Source of the DNA: JBCCTX01 sp965263105
GTDB lineage: Bacteria > Bacteroidota > Bacteroidia > J057
Length of the DNA stretch: 64,000 bases
Direction: 5' to 3'
NCBI GenBank assembly: GCA_965263105.1
Contig: CBDHGL010000003.1
Coordinates: 1,302,001 to 1,366,000, forward strand
The translations under genes and the position numbers were made by a program. Of the stretch, positions 53,319-61,982 are shown in pieces (the first letter of the stretch is position 1; each line of letters starts with the position of its first letter). The notes under the pieces are model-generated. The model ran no database searches. It was not told where the DNA came from and saw only the letters and a list, made by a program, of their open reading frames with translations.

Positions 53319-54476
53319 ATGTACCCTTTATTCATTTGGAGCTTCGTATTGGTTCTCGCTTTCCCTCTCTGGTCTTTTGGGCAGACACTTGGTAAATTTG
53401 AGGCTCAGACCCTTGATTCGACGCTTGAGATAGGATATGGTCTAGCTGTTGGCGACGTGGATGGGGATGGGAAACCCGATATTCTTTTAGCAGATAAAAA
53501 GGAGTTTGTTTGGTATCGAAATGGGGACTGGAAGCGCTTTGTAATGATTCGAAACCTTACCGAACGGGATAATGTATGTATTGCAGCAAAAGATATTAAT
53601 GGAGATGGTCAAGTAGAGGTGGCTGTAGGAGCCCAGTGGAATCCCGGCGAGACCCAAAATCACCAAGCTTCTGGGTCAGTTCACTACCTGGTTCGGCCCT
53701 CAGACCCTCGGGAGGAATGGCGGGCCATCAAGCTGCCACATGTGCCTACTATTCATCGAATGCGATGGGCCCAAACCTCAGATAAAGCGTATCAATTGAT
53801 TGTCTTGCCTCTTCATGGTGAGGGTAATAAGGTCGGAAGAGGAAAAGGGGTAAAGGTTCTCGCCTTCCCAGTCCCAGAAGATCTAGCGTCTAATTGGGAA
53901 TTCCAGGTACTCGATAGTGCCATGCATCTCACCCATAATTTTGAGGTAGAGAACCTTCGAGCAGCAGACAAACTCTATGTAGGAGGTAAGGAAGGAATCC
54001 AAGCTATATCCCACTCAGCAGAAAACTGGTCAAAGGGACGCCACTACTTGAAAGACCACAGTTTTGGGGAAATTAGGCTAGGTCTTGGTCCGGATAATAA
54101 TAAATTTTTTGCTGGGGTAGAACCTATGCATGGCAATTTGCTTTCAGTGAACTGGCTTATGGGAGCAGGATTCATTAGACAGGTTCTCTGTGATGACTTG
54201 GTTCAAGGACATGCCTTGGCTACTGGTGATTTATTGGGACAGGGACAGGATCAAATTGTAGTAGGCTGGCGAAATCCCAATGAGAATGGTAAAGTAGGAA
54301 TTCGAATGTATCACCTTCAAGCGGATGGTTCTTGGGGCATGAAATGGATAGATGAAAATACCATGGCTTGTGAAGACTTAAAGCTGGCTGACTTGGACGA
54401 GGATGGGAAACTAGATGTAATTGCCTGTGGTAGGGCAACTAAAAATTTGAAAATATACTGGAATAAATTCCCTTAA
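53319..54476 (+). CDS. Exported FG-GAP/VCBS-repeat protein
   Basis: This 385-residue protein has a signal peptide MYPLFIWSFVLVLAFPLWSFGQ. It carries calcium-loop motifs of FG-GAP/VCBS repeats: DVDGDGKPDILLAD, DINGDGQVEVAVG and DLDEDGKLDVIACG, spread over the chain. The fold is probably a seven-bladed propeller. Such proteins are secreted and often bind ligands or other proteins. It has no T9SS sorting domain. The stop overlaps the 3' end of the convergent response regulator by 4 bp. No enzymatic residue stands out. Confidence 0.8.
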   Translation: MYPLFIWSFVLVLAFPLWSFGQTLGKFEAQTLDSTLEIGYGLAVGDVDGDGKPDILLADKKEFVWYRNGDWKRFVMIRNLTERDNVCIAAKDINGDGQVEVAVGAQWNPGETQNHQASGSVHYLVRPSDPREEWRAIKLPHVPTIHRMRWAQTSDKAYQLIVLPLHGEGNKVGRGKGVKVLAFPVPEDLASNWEFQVLDSAMHLTHNFEVENLRAADKLYVGGKEGIQAISHSAENWSKGRHYLKDHSFGEIRLGLGPDNNKFFAGVEPMHGNLLSVNWLMGAGFIRQVLCDDLVQGHALATGDLLGQGQDQIVVGWRNPNENGKVGIRMYHLQADGSWGMKWIDENTMACEDLKLADLDEDGKLDVIACGRATKNLKIYWNKFP

Positions 54477-54856
54477 GACGCTTGTTTTTCTAGGCAACTC
54501 AATATATCCAAGGAAAGGGGTTTGCAGATAAAATCTTGCACCAAAGGGTTCCTTGCTGCCCGCATTTTATCCGCAGGACTAGAAGAAGTAGACAAAATAA
54601 ATAGCTTTAACTGCGTAATTTGGTGCTCTTCTATGCGTTTTAAAATTTCCCACCCGTCTAATTTAGGCATATTTAAATCTAGAAAAATATAAGTAGGGGG
54701 ATCGTGTAACTTTTTCTTATAACATTCTAAGATATATAAAAGGCCTTGGGCTGGATCATCAAAGAACGTATAGTTTTTTGCTTTCCCATATTCTTCCAAA
54801 ATGACTTCGTGGAAGTAGTTGCTGGAAGGATCATCGTCAATAAATAATAAATTCAT
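54473..54856 (-). CDS. Stand-alone response regulator receiver protein
   Basis: This 127-residue protein is a single CheY-like receiver domain. The acidic cluster is at 7-9 (IDDDP), the phospho-acceptor Asp60 sits in IFLDLNMPKLDGWEIL, the Thr/Ser switch residue is about 90 (ILSTSSSP), and the Lys112 in CKPLS completes the active site. It has no output domain. Stand-alone receivers of this type are common in Bacteroidota and usually work with hybrid kinases elsewhere. No histidine kinase is in the window. It overlaps the convergent FG-GAP gene by 4 bp. Confidence 0.85.
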   Translation of the reverse strand: MNLLFIDDDPSSNYFHEVILEEYGKAKNYTFFDDPAQGLLYILECYKKKLHDPPTYIFLDLNMPKLDGWEILKRIEEHQITQLKLFILSTSSSPADKMRAARNPLVQDFICKPLSLDILSCLEKQAS

Positions 54857-55252
54857 ATTGCAATCGAATTTCTAGGTTCACTTTTACAAATCATCCCATA
54901 ATCCCAAATTGAGTGCCTCCAACTTTATAAGTAATAGCGGCTCAATTCACAAAGGGCGTTTGGGTGCGAGCTCGATTTTTTTCCATTATTATAATAAACC
55001 ACTTTTCAAATATAATAAAAAGAATATAAAGAGGGGGTGTAAAATTTCGGTATTTAAGTAAAAGGACAATAAAAAGGTATATTTGTCATAAGTCCCCCTA
55101 AGCTTTGGCCCATCAGAAAGTCCTTCCTGCCAATTATCCGATAGAAAAGGTTCGTTATCTGTTATGAGGTACCAGGTATCAGGTCGGCATTTAAAATGGC
55201 GCGCTACAAGGGTAAAATTGGGGTATCTATAAACAATTAAACCTTTGATACT
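54857..55252. other. Intergenic region without a recognised gene
   Basis: This 396-bp stretch separates the response regulator (minus) from the desaturase (plus). It is A+T-rich at the left and moderately mixed at the right. An ORF on the minus strand here overlaps the start of the desaturase gene and has an unlikely composition. The TAAACCTTTG just before the desaturase ATG resembles a Bacteroidota -7 element, and is the only promoter-like hint. Confidence 0.4.
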
Positions 55253-56206
55253 ATGCCCCACTTTGATGCAAGAGACTTGAAAATGGATATTGACAAAGTT
55301 CAATTGCGATCTTTGTACAAGACTACCCCTCTACTTCACGCCAGTCATATGGCCTACAATTGGATTCTAATGATTGGTACGGCCATACTAAGCTACCTGT
55401 ATTTCCATCCGCTTCTCTATGTATTGGCTGTGATTATAATCGGTGCCAGAATGCATGCCCTTGCCATTCTCATGCATGATGCTACCCACTATCGATTTTT
55501 GAAAAACAAAAAATGGAATGACCGGATTACCAATTTTTTTTCTATGTATGCCCTGTATACCTCTATAGAAAAGTATCGCCAAAACCATTTGCGCCATCAT
55601 CTCAACCTGAATACAGAGGATGATCCCGATTGGTTTGCCAAATTGGGAAAGAAGGAGTTTCAATTCCCTAAAACCAAACAAGAGTTTTTACGGACAGTAT
55701 TATCTTATTTTTTGCTATACAAAGGAATCAGCGACGCCATTTGGTTTCTAAAACGTTTCAATCCTGTAAAAAAGAAAGAAACTACCTGGAAGGACAAGAT
55801 GCCGATTATCATATTTTGGGTCATCGTCATCAGTTCTCTAACCTATTTCCAGTTATGGCCTGCCTACCTGATGTATTGGGTGGTACCCTACCTTTCTACC
55901 TTTTTTATGTTTCAATACATCCGCAGTGTAGCGGAGCATTTTGGCGAACTTAGCTATGATCATTTGTTAACTTCTACGCGTTCCGTTAAGACCAACCTAT
56001 TTGAAAGTTTTGTCTTCGCTCCACACAATGTAGGCTATCACTTGGAGCATCACCTTTATCCAGGTGTGCCTTATTACCACTTACCCAAGCTTCATGAATT
56101 GTTGATGGCACAGCCAGAGTATGCGGGTAAGGCACATATCACTCATGGATATATCCAAGGTCTATTCAATGACTTAGGGCACGTAGAACAAGTAGAAATG
56201 GCTTAA
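55253..56206 (+). CDS. Membrane fatty-acid desaturase
   Basis: This 317-residue integral membrane protein of the fatty-acid desaturase family (PF00487) has the three His boxes complete: HDATH (75-79), HLRHH (112-116) and HLEHH (263-267), which bind the diiron centre. Hydrophobic helices lie at about 33-65, 190-230 and in between. Such enzymes introduce a double bond into acyl chains or related lipids at the membrane, taking electrons from an external donor. The substrate cannot be told from sequence. It stands alone. A start at the internal ATG 30 bp on is possible. It is followed by an unusual inverted-repeat region. Confidence 0.83.
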   Translation: MPHFDARDLKMDIDKVQLRSLYKTTPLLHASHMAYNWILMIGTAILSYLYFHPLLYVLAVIIIGARMHALAILMHDATHYRFLKNKKWNDRITNFFSMYALYTSIEKYRQNHLRHHLNLNTEDDPDWFAKLGKKEFQFPKTKQEFLRTVLSYFLLYKGISDAIWFLKRFNPVKKKETTWKDKMPIIIFWVIVISSLTYFQLWPAYLMYWVVPYLSTFFMFQYIRSVAEHFGELSYDHLLTSTRSVKTNLFESFVFAPHNVGYHLEHHLYPGVPYYHLPKLHELLMAQPEYAGKAHITHGYIQGLFNDLGHVEQVEMA

Positions 56207-56240
56207 GCTATATCCACCTCTTTTCATACTTCTTATAAAG

Positions 56241-56530
56241 TAAGTAGGTGGACAAAGGAAAGGGGGTATTTTTTCATTGAATGAAAAGTTTACCCTGTAG
56301 GGGTAGCCTATGGGTAGATTCATCATGCCCCCCTATTCCGCCGGCGAGGTATCCAAGTTGATACCTCGCCGGCGATAAAAAGGGATGGGGGACCTTTTCT
56401 ACCCATATTAGGTACCTAAAGGCACCGGGATTCTCCTGCGAGAAGAGGGCCTTTGAACTCATATTTCTAGTTCCATAGAGAAATCAGAGGTATCATTCCC
56501 TAATTTCTTTTGTCCACTTACCAAGGTATG
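56241..56530. repeat. Long imperfect palindrome (possible MITE-like or structured RNA element)
   Basis: The spacer between the convergent desaturase and MFS genes folds back on itself at several levels around one centre near 56357. GTGGACAAAGGAAA (56248-56261) pairs with TTTCTTTTGTCCAC (56504-56517). TATGGGTAGA (56309-56318) pairs with TCTACCCATA (56398-56407). CCCCC (about 56328-56333) faces GGGGG (56387-56391). A 15-bp perfect core lies at 56339-56374. The right arm carries about 50 extra nt. No ORF of note lies inside. This could be a decayed mobile element, a processed small RNA or a transcription boundary. Confidence 0.5.
56339..56374. repeat. Perfect 15-bp inverted repeat, core of the palindrome
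   Basis: CGCCGGCGAGGTATC (56339-56353) is the exact reverse complement of 56360-56374, with a 6-nt loop (56354-56359). The stem is much richer in G+C than the region around it. It has no poly-T tract on either side, so it does not look like a standard terminator. Confidence 0.75.
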
Positions 56531-56581
56531 TAGGTACTTTGGAACTTATCTCATAGATAGAATAAACATGTCACCCAAATA

Positions 56582-57808
56582 TTATGGAGTGGCATGTTTT
56601 TTCATATTTTTCACTACATAGAATGAAACCAAGGTACTAAGTCCCATCAAGACCGCCATTAGGGTCCAAGTGGGAGTAATTCTCTCCTTAGCGGAGAAAC
56701 CCCAACCTACGATAACTGGAGCAATAGCGGCAGCTACAACCATAAAGGTTGAAACCATTGAGCGGATAGCTCCCAAGTGAGTAGTGCCGTATACCTCTGC
56801 CCACATGGCCGTGGTAGTGAGAGAGCTCAAGCTCCCAGATACGCCACACAAGATGAAAAAGGGAAGGACTGCCCATTGGGATTGGGTGAAAATGAGAAGA
56901 AGTGAAGCGGCAATAATAGGTAGTAAGACAAAACTAAAACATCTGACCGCACTAAAGCGGTCGATAAGGGGACCCAAGAACATATTGGCCATAAAACGTG
57001 TGAGGCCAAACAGACTGATACCGGTAGCCATGATCCCCAATGACCACCCATTGGCGGTTGCCAGTAAGTTTTGATGGATAAAAACGCCAGTGATGAAAAA
57101 AGAAACCCAAAGATTCACCAGGGAGAGGAGGTAGAATTTGGGGTCTCTCAGCACCTCTTTGCGTGTGGCCCCTTCCCCTTTTGAACTGTCCCCTGTACTG
57201 CCTTCTGCAGCTGTTGGTAATTGGTAGGGACTAGGAAGAGGAATCAAGCGAATAATCGCTGGTACAAAAACCAATAGCACTGCCAGACCCATTATTCCCC
57301 AAGTCATGCGCCATCCCCATTGGGTGATAAGTAGGGTAACTACTAAGGGTAAGGCAAATTCGCTGGCAGAAATCCCAAAACCTACCAAAGAAAGGGCTTT
57401 GCCCCTTCCTTCCTCGAAATACCGGGCAGTTGCAGTAGAACCGGTCAATATCATCAATCCTTGTCCACAAAAGCGCAAGCCGAAGAGTACCGCAGCAAAG
57501 AGGACTAGATGCTGGACTGAGGCGGTAAGAAAACAAAAAAGAGCCATCGTAAGCCCAATTGCCAGACTAAAATATCGGACCTTGATGCTATCTAGGTATT
57601 TTCCTGCAATGGGTAATAGAAAAGCACTTAATAAGGTAGCTCCAGAATATAAGCTACTAAAGGTCATATCTGTTAAGTGCAGACTTTCTTTGAAGTGAAC
57701 AACAAAGAGGCTAATGAGAAAGGTTTGTCCCAGACCAGAGAAAAAGTAATGGAGCATTCCATAGCCAATTTGATTGGGATAGCCCTTGATCAGTTGTCCG
57801 TAGGTCAT
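56582..57808 (-). CDS. MFS transporter
   Basis: From the ATG at 57808 this gives 408 residues; a TTG 9 bp upstream is in frame but less likely. It has about twelve hydrophobic helices with an intracellular loop near the middle rich in Ser/Gly/Lys (about 190-215). A conserved MFS-type sequence lies in the first half, with DSIKVRYFSLAIG after helix 2. It resembles the oxalate/formate antiporter-like or monocarboxylate-type MFS group (large alanine/glycine-rich helices), but the substrate is not clear. It is divergent from the DJ-1/PfpI gene (81 bp between). Confidence 0.8.
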   Translation of the reverse strand: MTYGQLIKGYPNQIGYGMLHYFFSGLGQTFLISLFVVHFKESLHLTDMTFSSLYSGATLLSAFLLPIAGKYLDSIKVRYFSLAIGLTMALFCFLTASVQHLVLFAAVLFGLRFCGQGLMILTGSTATARYFEEGRGKALSLVGFGISASEFALPLVVTLLITQWGWRMTWGIMGLAVLLVFVPAIIRLIPLPSPYQLPTAAEGSTGDSSKGEGATRKEVLRDPKFYLLSLVNLWVSFFITGVFIHQNLLATANGWSLGIMATGISLFGLTRFMANMFLGPLIDRFSAVRCFSFVLLPIIAASLLLIFTQSQWAVLPFFILCGVSGSLSSLTTTAMWAEVYGTTHLGAIRSMVSTFMVVAAAIAPVIVGWGFSAKERITPTWTLMAVLMGLSTLVSFYVVKNMKKHATP

Positions 57809-57889
57809 TATGTTCAATTTTGCGCAGCAAAGGTGAACAATTTTTTCTAAATTGTTAGAGGTCTCCCATTAACCTTTATTAAATTTTCA

Positions 57890-58453
57890 ATGAAAAAGAT
57901 ATTAATCGTAACCGGTGACGCTGGAGAGAGTTACGAAACTCTATATGCCAAACACCGCTTTGAAGAGGCGGGATATGAATCCGTAATTGCAGCTCCCCAT
58001 AAGAAGCCCCTCAATCTGGTCATTCACGACTTTGAACCCGGCTGGGATACCTATGTGGAACGCAAAGGCTATTACGTAGAATCAGATGTGGATTTTGATT
58101 CTGTAATAGTCTCCGATTATGAGGCGATACTCTTAATAGGAGGTCGTGCCCCTGAGTACTTACGTAACGATTCGCGTGTAATTGATATCGTACGATCCTT
58201 TCACGACCAAGGGAAATTCCTCTTTGCCCTATGCCATGGCATTCAAATCCTGGTCACTGCAGGCTTAGTTGAAAATAGGAATATAACTTGCTATGAACAC
58301 GTGAAATTTGAGGTGGAATCCTGTGGAGGCACCTTTATTGGTAAACACCAGGCCGTCACTGATGGCAAAATTGTGACCGGTCAAACTTGGGAGTCACATC
58401 CGCAGTTCTATCGGCAAGTTTTTAGCTGCTTAACTCAAATGGCCCCAGTTTAA
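57890..58453 (+). CDS. DJ-1/PfpI family protein
   Basis: This 187-residue soluble protein has a flavodoxin-like fold of the DJ-1/PfpI superfamily. The nucleophile elbow is FALCHGIQ (Cys115) and the acidic partner is Glu13 in GESYE. The strand-turn LLIGGRAPEYLR (81-92) is typical. Members include glyoxalase III-type deglycase, proteases and amidotransferase-like proteins; the exact activity here cannot be told. It is followed 28 bp later by a DUF1080 gene, so the two may be co-transcribed. Confidence 0.83.
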   Translation: MKKILIVTGDAGESYETLYAKHRFEEAGYESVIAAPHKKPLNLVIHDFEPGWDTYVERKGYYVESDVDFDSVIVSDYEAILLIGGRAPEYLRNDSRVIDIVRSFHDQGKFLFALCHGIQILVTAGLVENRNITCYEHVKFEVESCGGTFIGKHQAVTDGKIVTGQTWESHPQFYRQVFSCLTQMAPV

Positions 58454-58481
58454 CTTTTTTATTTACTCAAACCCTTCCAAA

Positions 58482-59165
58482 ATGAAATCTACACTACTTA
58501 GTTTTATTGCCATAAGCTCCTTTTTCCTCTGTTGTGCCCAGCAAGACTTTGTTCCTTTATTCAATGGAAATAGCCTGGATGGCTGGACCCCTAGTGAGGA
58601 AAACTCAGAATCCTTTTTTGTAGAAGAGGGTATTCTTCATTGCAAAGGAGGAAAGGCCCATCTATTTTACTCGGGAGAGGTTGGAGGAGCAGATTTTAAA
58701 AATTTCGAGTTAAAACTACGGGTGATGACCACAAAAGGATCCAATGGTGGGGTATATTTCCACACGAAGTATCAAGCCCAAGGCTGGCCAAAGGTGGGGT
58801 TTGAAGCCCAGGTGAATTCTACCCATAGCGATCCCAAGAAAACAGGAAGCCTCTATGGCATTGCCAATGTATTCGTTCCCAAAGGCGAGGCAGAACCTTT
58901 TCTGGCCAAGGTTAGACCTAATCGGGAGATTTTTCTTTATCAGTCCCATGCTCCTTCCATTGATGATGTATGGTTTGACTACCATATTATCGTCAAAGAC
59001 AACAAAATTACCATTAAGGTCAATGGAAGAACTACTGTAGAATGGGAACAACCCAAGGATTGGACCAAAGAGCGCAGGATTGGCCATGGAACGGTAGGGC
59101 TACAAGCCCATGATCCCAAGAGCGAGACGATGTACCAGGATATTCGGATTAAGGTGCTAGATTAA
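58482..59165 (+). CDS. DUF1080 (3-keto-disaccharide hydrolase-like) exported protein
   Basis: This 227-residue protein has a signal peptide with a lipobox-like LCCAQQ (Cys17 or Cys18). The mature part matches DUF1080: FVPLFNGNSLDGWTP at the start, then a concanavalin-like beta-sandwich with SNGGVYFHTKYQ, GFEAQVNSTH and the closing GTVGLQAHDPKSE. Members of this family are reported to act on 3-keto-disaccharides or bind glycans. It occurs near sulfatase and hydrolase genes, in line with sugar polymer use. A bidirectional terminator follows, then convergent icd. Confidence 0.85.
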   Translation: MKSTLLSFIAISSFFLCCAQQDFVPLFNGNSLDGWTPSEENSESFFVEEGILHCKGGKAHLFYSGEVGGADFKNFELKLRVMTTKGSNGGVYFHTKYQAQGWPKVGFEAQVNSTHSDPKKTGSLYGIANVFVPKGEAEPFLAKVRPNREIFLYQSHAPSIDDVWFDYHIIVKDNKITIKVNGRTTVEWEQPKDWTKERRIGHGTVGLQAHDPKSETMYQDIRIKVLD

Positions 59166-59192
59166 GAAGTGTTCTAACCCTAAAAAAAAAAT

Positions 59193-59226
59193 AAACAAGT
59201 GCTTCTCCTGGGAAGCACTTGTTTTT
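59193..59226. terminator. Bidirectional Rho-independent terminator
   Basis: AAACAAGTGCTTC (59193-59205) pairs with GAAGCACTTGTTT (59212-59224) across a 6-nt loop. A run of A lies to the left and TTTTT to the right, so it can act for both the DUF1080 gene (plus) and icd (minus). Partial CCCTAAAA/TTTTAGGG pairing extends it outward. Confidence 0.85.
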
Positions 59227-59260
59227 AGGGTATGTTTTCTTTCCAAGAAGAATAAAACTT

Positions 59261-61480
59261 CTATTTAAGACGTCCCAGAATCCCATTCAAGGTAGCACTA
59301 GGTCGCATCTCCTTGGAGGCCAAAGCCTCATCAGGCTTGTAATATCCCTTAATATCCACAGGAGCTCCCTGGGCTGCATTTAATTCTTCTATGATTTGGG
59401 TTTCGTTGGCTTCCATCTCTTGGACAATAGGAGCAAAAGTGGCCGCTAATTCGGCATTCTCCGTTTGGCTTGCCAAGGCTTGCGCCCAATACATCGCGAG
59501 GTAGAAATGACTTCCTCGGTTGTCTAGTTCATTGACCTTTCTCGATGGGGATTTACGGTTGTCTAGGAATTTTTCTGTGGCCTCATCGAGTGCTTTACCC
59601 AGAATAACCGCACCAGAATTTTGGAAGTTATTCCCTAAATGGTCAAGGGAGACTGCCAATGCCAGAAACTCTCCCAAGGAATCCCAGCGAAGGTGTCCTT
59701 CTTTGTTGAACTGTTGCACGTGCTTGGGAGCAGAACCACCTGCCCCTGTTTCAAACAGCCCACCGCCTGCCATGAGAGGAACAATAGAGAGCATTTTGGC
59801 ACTAGTACCCAGCTCCAGAATTGGGAAAAGGTCGGTTAGGTAATCACGGAGTACATTCCCCGTTACGGAAATGGTATTTTGCCCAGCTTTGGCCCGCTTA
59901 AGTGAAAATTTAGTTGCCTCAACAGGGGACATAATGTGAATTTCTAAGCCTTCTGTATCGTGATGGGGGAGATAGGCATTTACCTTATCAATGAGTTGGG
60001 CATCATGGGCACGTTCGCTATTCAGCCAAAAAACGGCAGGCCATCCGGTAGCTCTTGCTCTACTTACGGCCAATTTCACCCAGTCCTGTATGGGGGCATC
60101 CTTTACCTGACACATGCGCCATATATCTCCTGCTTCGACCTGATGGCCCAGAAGGACATTGCCAGCTTCATCTACCACCCGGACGCTCCCATCCTCGGTC
60201 ATTTCGAAGGTTTTGTCGTGTGAACCGTATTCCTCCGCTTTTTGGGCCATGAGGCCCACATTAGGAACGGTACCCATCGTGCTGGGATCAAAGGCCCCAT
60301 TTATTCTACAGAAATCTATGGTTTCCTGGTACAGTCCTGCGTAACTGCTGTCTGGAATAACCGCCTTACAGTCTTGGGTATTTCCTTCACTATTCCACAT
60401 CTGACCCGAAGTGCGAATCATGGCGGGCATGGAGGCATCAATAATCACATCACTGGGGACGTGTAGATTGGTGATTCCCCTATCTGAATCTACCATGGCC
60501 AGATCAGGACCATTGTGATAAGCCAACTTCAGATCTGCTTCTATGGCTGCTTTTTTATCAGCAGGCAACTGCTCCATTTTACTGATAAGGTCGCCTAGGC
60601 CATTATTGACGTCTACTCCAAGTTCTTCTATAATAGCTGCGTGCTTTTCAAACACATCTTTAAAGAACACTTTTACAGCATGCCCAAAAATAATTGGATC
60701 TGAGACTTTCATCATGGTAGCCTTCATATGAAGGGAAAAGAGGATACCTTGGTCTTTGGCGTCTGATACTTGCTCTTCAAGGAACTCTTCCAAGAGGCGC
60801 TTGCTCATGAAGGTGGCATCAATGACTTCCCCTTTTTGTAAGCTCAAGTTATCCTTCAAGACCTTAACAGAACCATCATTTCCCAAAAATTCAATTCGCA
60901 CGGTACCGGCATCCGGCAGGGTGTAGGATTTCTCGTTAGAACGAAAATCTCCGGAGCCCATAGTGGCTACGTGGGTTTTGGATTCACTAGACCAAGCGCC
61001 CATGCGGTGTGGATTCTTTTGGGCGTAGGCTTTTACGGCTTTGGGAGCTCGGCGATCCGAATTCCCTTCCCGTAATACTGGATTTACGGCTGAACCCTTC
61101 ACCGTATCATAAGTAGCTTTTATTTTTCTTTCTTCCTCATTAGCGGGTTCTTCCGGATAGTCGGGTAGGGCATAGCCCTGGGCTTGTAATTCTTTAATAC
61201 ATGCCTTCATCTGAGGAATGGAAGCACTGATATTCGGGAGCTTAATGATATTGGCTTCGGGTGTTTTAGCCAACTCTCCCAGTTCGGCGAGGGCGTCCCC
61301 AATGCGTTGTTCCTCCGTGAGGTACTCGGGGAATTTGGCAATGATCCGGCCAGCCAGAGAGATGTCGCGGGTTTCGACATCCACGCCACAAGGGGCGGTA
61401 AAGGCTTCGATGATAGGTAGAAAAGAGTGGGTGGCCAGTGCTGGCGCTTCGTCTGTAATGGTATAGATAATTTTTGCCAT
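59261..61480 (-). CDS. icd: Monomeric NADP-dependent isocitrate dehydrogenase
   Basis: This 739-residue soluble enzyme matches the monomeric IDH family in size and sequence: an N-terminal MAKIIYTITDEAPALATHSFLPI, the SNDRRAPKAVKAYAQKNPHRMG-like stretch in the first third (SDRRAPKAVKAYAQKNPHRM), the HMKATMMKVSDPIIFGHAV block and the C-terminal LDNRGSHFYLAMYWAQALA. It converts isocitrate to 2-oxoglutarate in the TCA cycle and yields NADPH. It is alone on its strand. No odd features are seen. Confidence 0.93.
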   Translation of the reverse strand: MAKIIYTITDEAPALATHSFLPIIEAFTAPCGVDVETRDISLAGRIIAKFPEYLTEEQRIGDALAELGELAKTPEANIIKLPNISASIPQMKACIKELQAQGYALPDYPEEPANEEERKIKATYDTVKGSAVNPVLREGNSDRRAPKAVKAYAQKNPHRMGAWSSESKTHVATMGSGDFRSNEKSYTLPDAGTVRIEFLGNDGSVKVLKDNLSLQKGEVIDATFMSKRLLEEFLEEQVSDAKDQGILFSLHMKATMMKVSDPIIFGHAVKVFFKDVFEKHAAIIEELGVDVNNGLGDLISKMEQLPADKKAAIEADLKLAYHNGPDLAMVDSDRGITNLHVPSDVIIDASMPAMIRTSGQMWNSEGNTQDCKAVIPDSSYAGLYQETIDFCRINGAFDPSTMGTVPNVGLMAQKAEEYGSHDKTFEMTEDGSVRVVDEAGNVLLGHQVEAGDIWRMCQVKDAPIQDWVKLAVSRARATGWPAVFWLNSERAHDAQLIDKVNAYLPHHDTEGLEIHIMSPVEATKFSLKRAKAGQNTISVTGNVLRDYLTDLFPILELGTSAKMLSIVPLMAGGGLFETGAGGSAPKHVQQFNKEGHLRWDSLGEFLALAVSLDHLGNNFQNSGAVILGKALDEATEKFLDNRKSPSRKVNELDNRGSHFYLAMYWAQALASQTENAELAATFAPIVQEMEANETQIIEELNAAQGAPVDIKGYYKPDEALASKEMRPSATLNGILGRLK

Positions 61481-61982
61481 GCGAGGAGAAAAGTTTTAAA
61501 GTTTGCCATCGGGATGATGGAAATATCAATCGCACCGCGAAGCTAAGTTTTTTTTAGGAAGGATAGAAGAATTGGGAAAGGAGAATTGAAAGAAGTTTCT
61601 TTTCCTAATTTACGTAATCTGCGTAAGACTTCCAGTTAGCATAATGTGCTATAAAAAATCATGAAGCCATGATTTGTATCAACGGGAGAATAAAGATGAC
61701 TAGTCCAATGAAAAGACAAATAAAGAATCCCAAGCGTCCATTTCCATTAGAATCCAGGATCTCCGCAAATTTTCGTCTCCCTAGATAGAAGGTCCACTTA
61801 CCACTAGCCCCGATATATGGAAATACTTGTTAGAGAAGTTCTCTTAGTCCCTCAAGAAAAGCCCCGATAATGATTTCCCCTATGAAATTCCACATGAAGC
61901 CGATACGCAAAAAAGATTTCCCTTCAAAGTTTCCGATCGTAACAAAGATACCCTAAATTCCCGCTTACAAACTCAGTTACAC
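61481..61982. other. 502-bp spacer with a decayed small membrane-protein gene
   Basis: No intact gene of note lies between icd and the sulfatase gene. On the minus strand, 61659-61952 holds a remnant listed separately. The rest is A+T-rich and must hold the promoters of icd (leftward) and the sulfatase (rightward). A short TTACG/CGTAA inverted repeat near 61612-61628 is too weak to call. Confidence 0.5.
61659..61952 (-). pseudogene. Remnant of a small membrane protein gene with an in-frame stop
   Basis: The minus-strand frame from 61952 to the TGA at 61659-61661 reads about 40 codons, a TAA at 61830-61832, then 56 more codons. Both halves look like one protein: GFMWNFIGEIIIGAFLEGLRELL, stop, QVFPYIGASGKWTFYL, GRRKFAEILDSNGNGRL and a final hydrophobic helix LGFFICLFIGLVIFILPL. 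The part after the stop has no start codon of its own, except an ATG just before the end. No clear start lies upstream either. A sequencing error or a real nonsense mutation could explain it. I do not recognise the family. Confidence 0.55.

Noticed and set aside
54989..55303. 104-aa ORF on the minus strand
   Set aside because: It overlaps the start of the desaturase gene by about 50 bp, its translation is dominated by Phe/Leu/Tyr from A+T-rich DNA, and there is no family resemblance.
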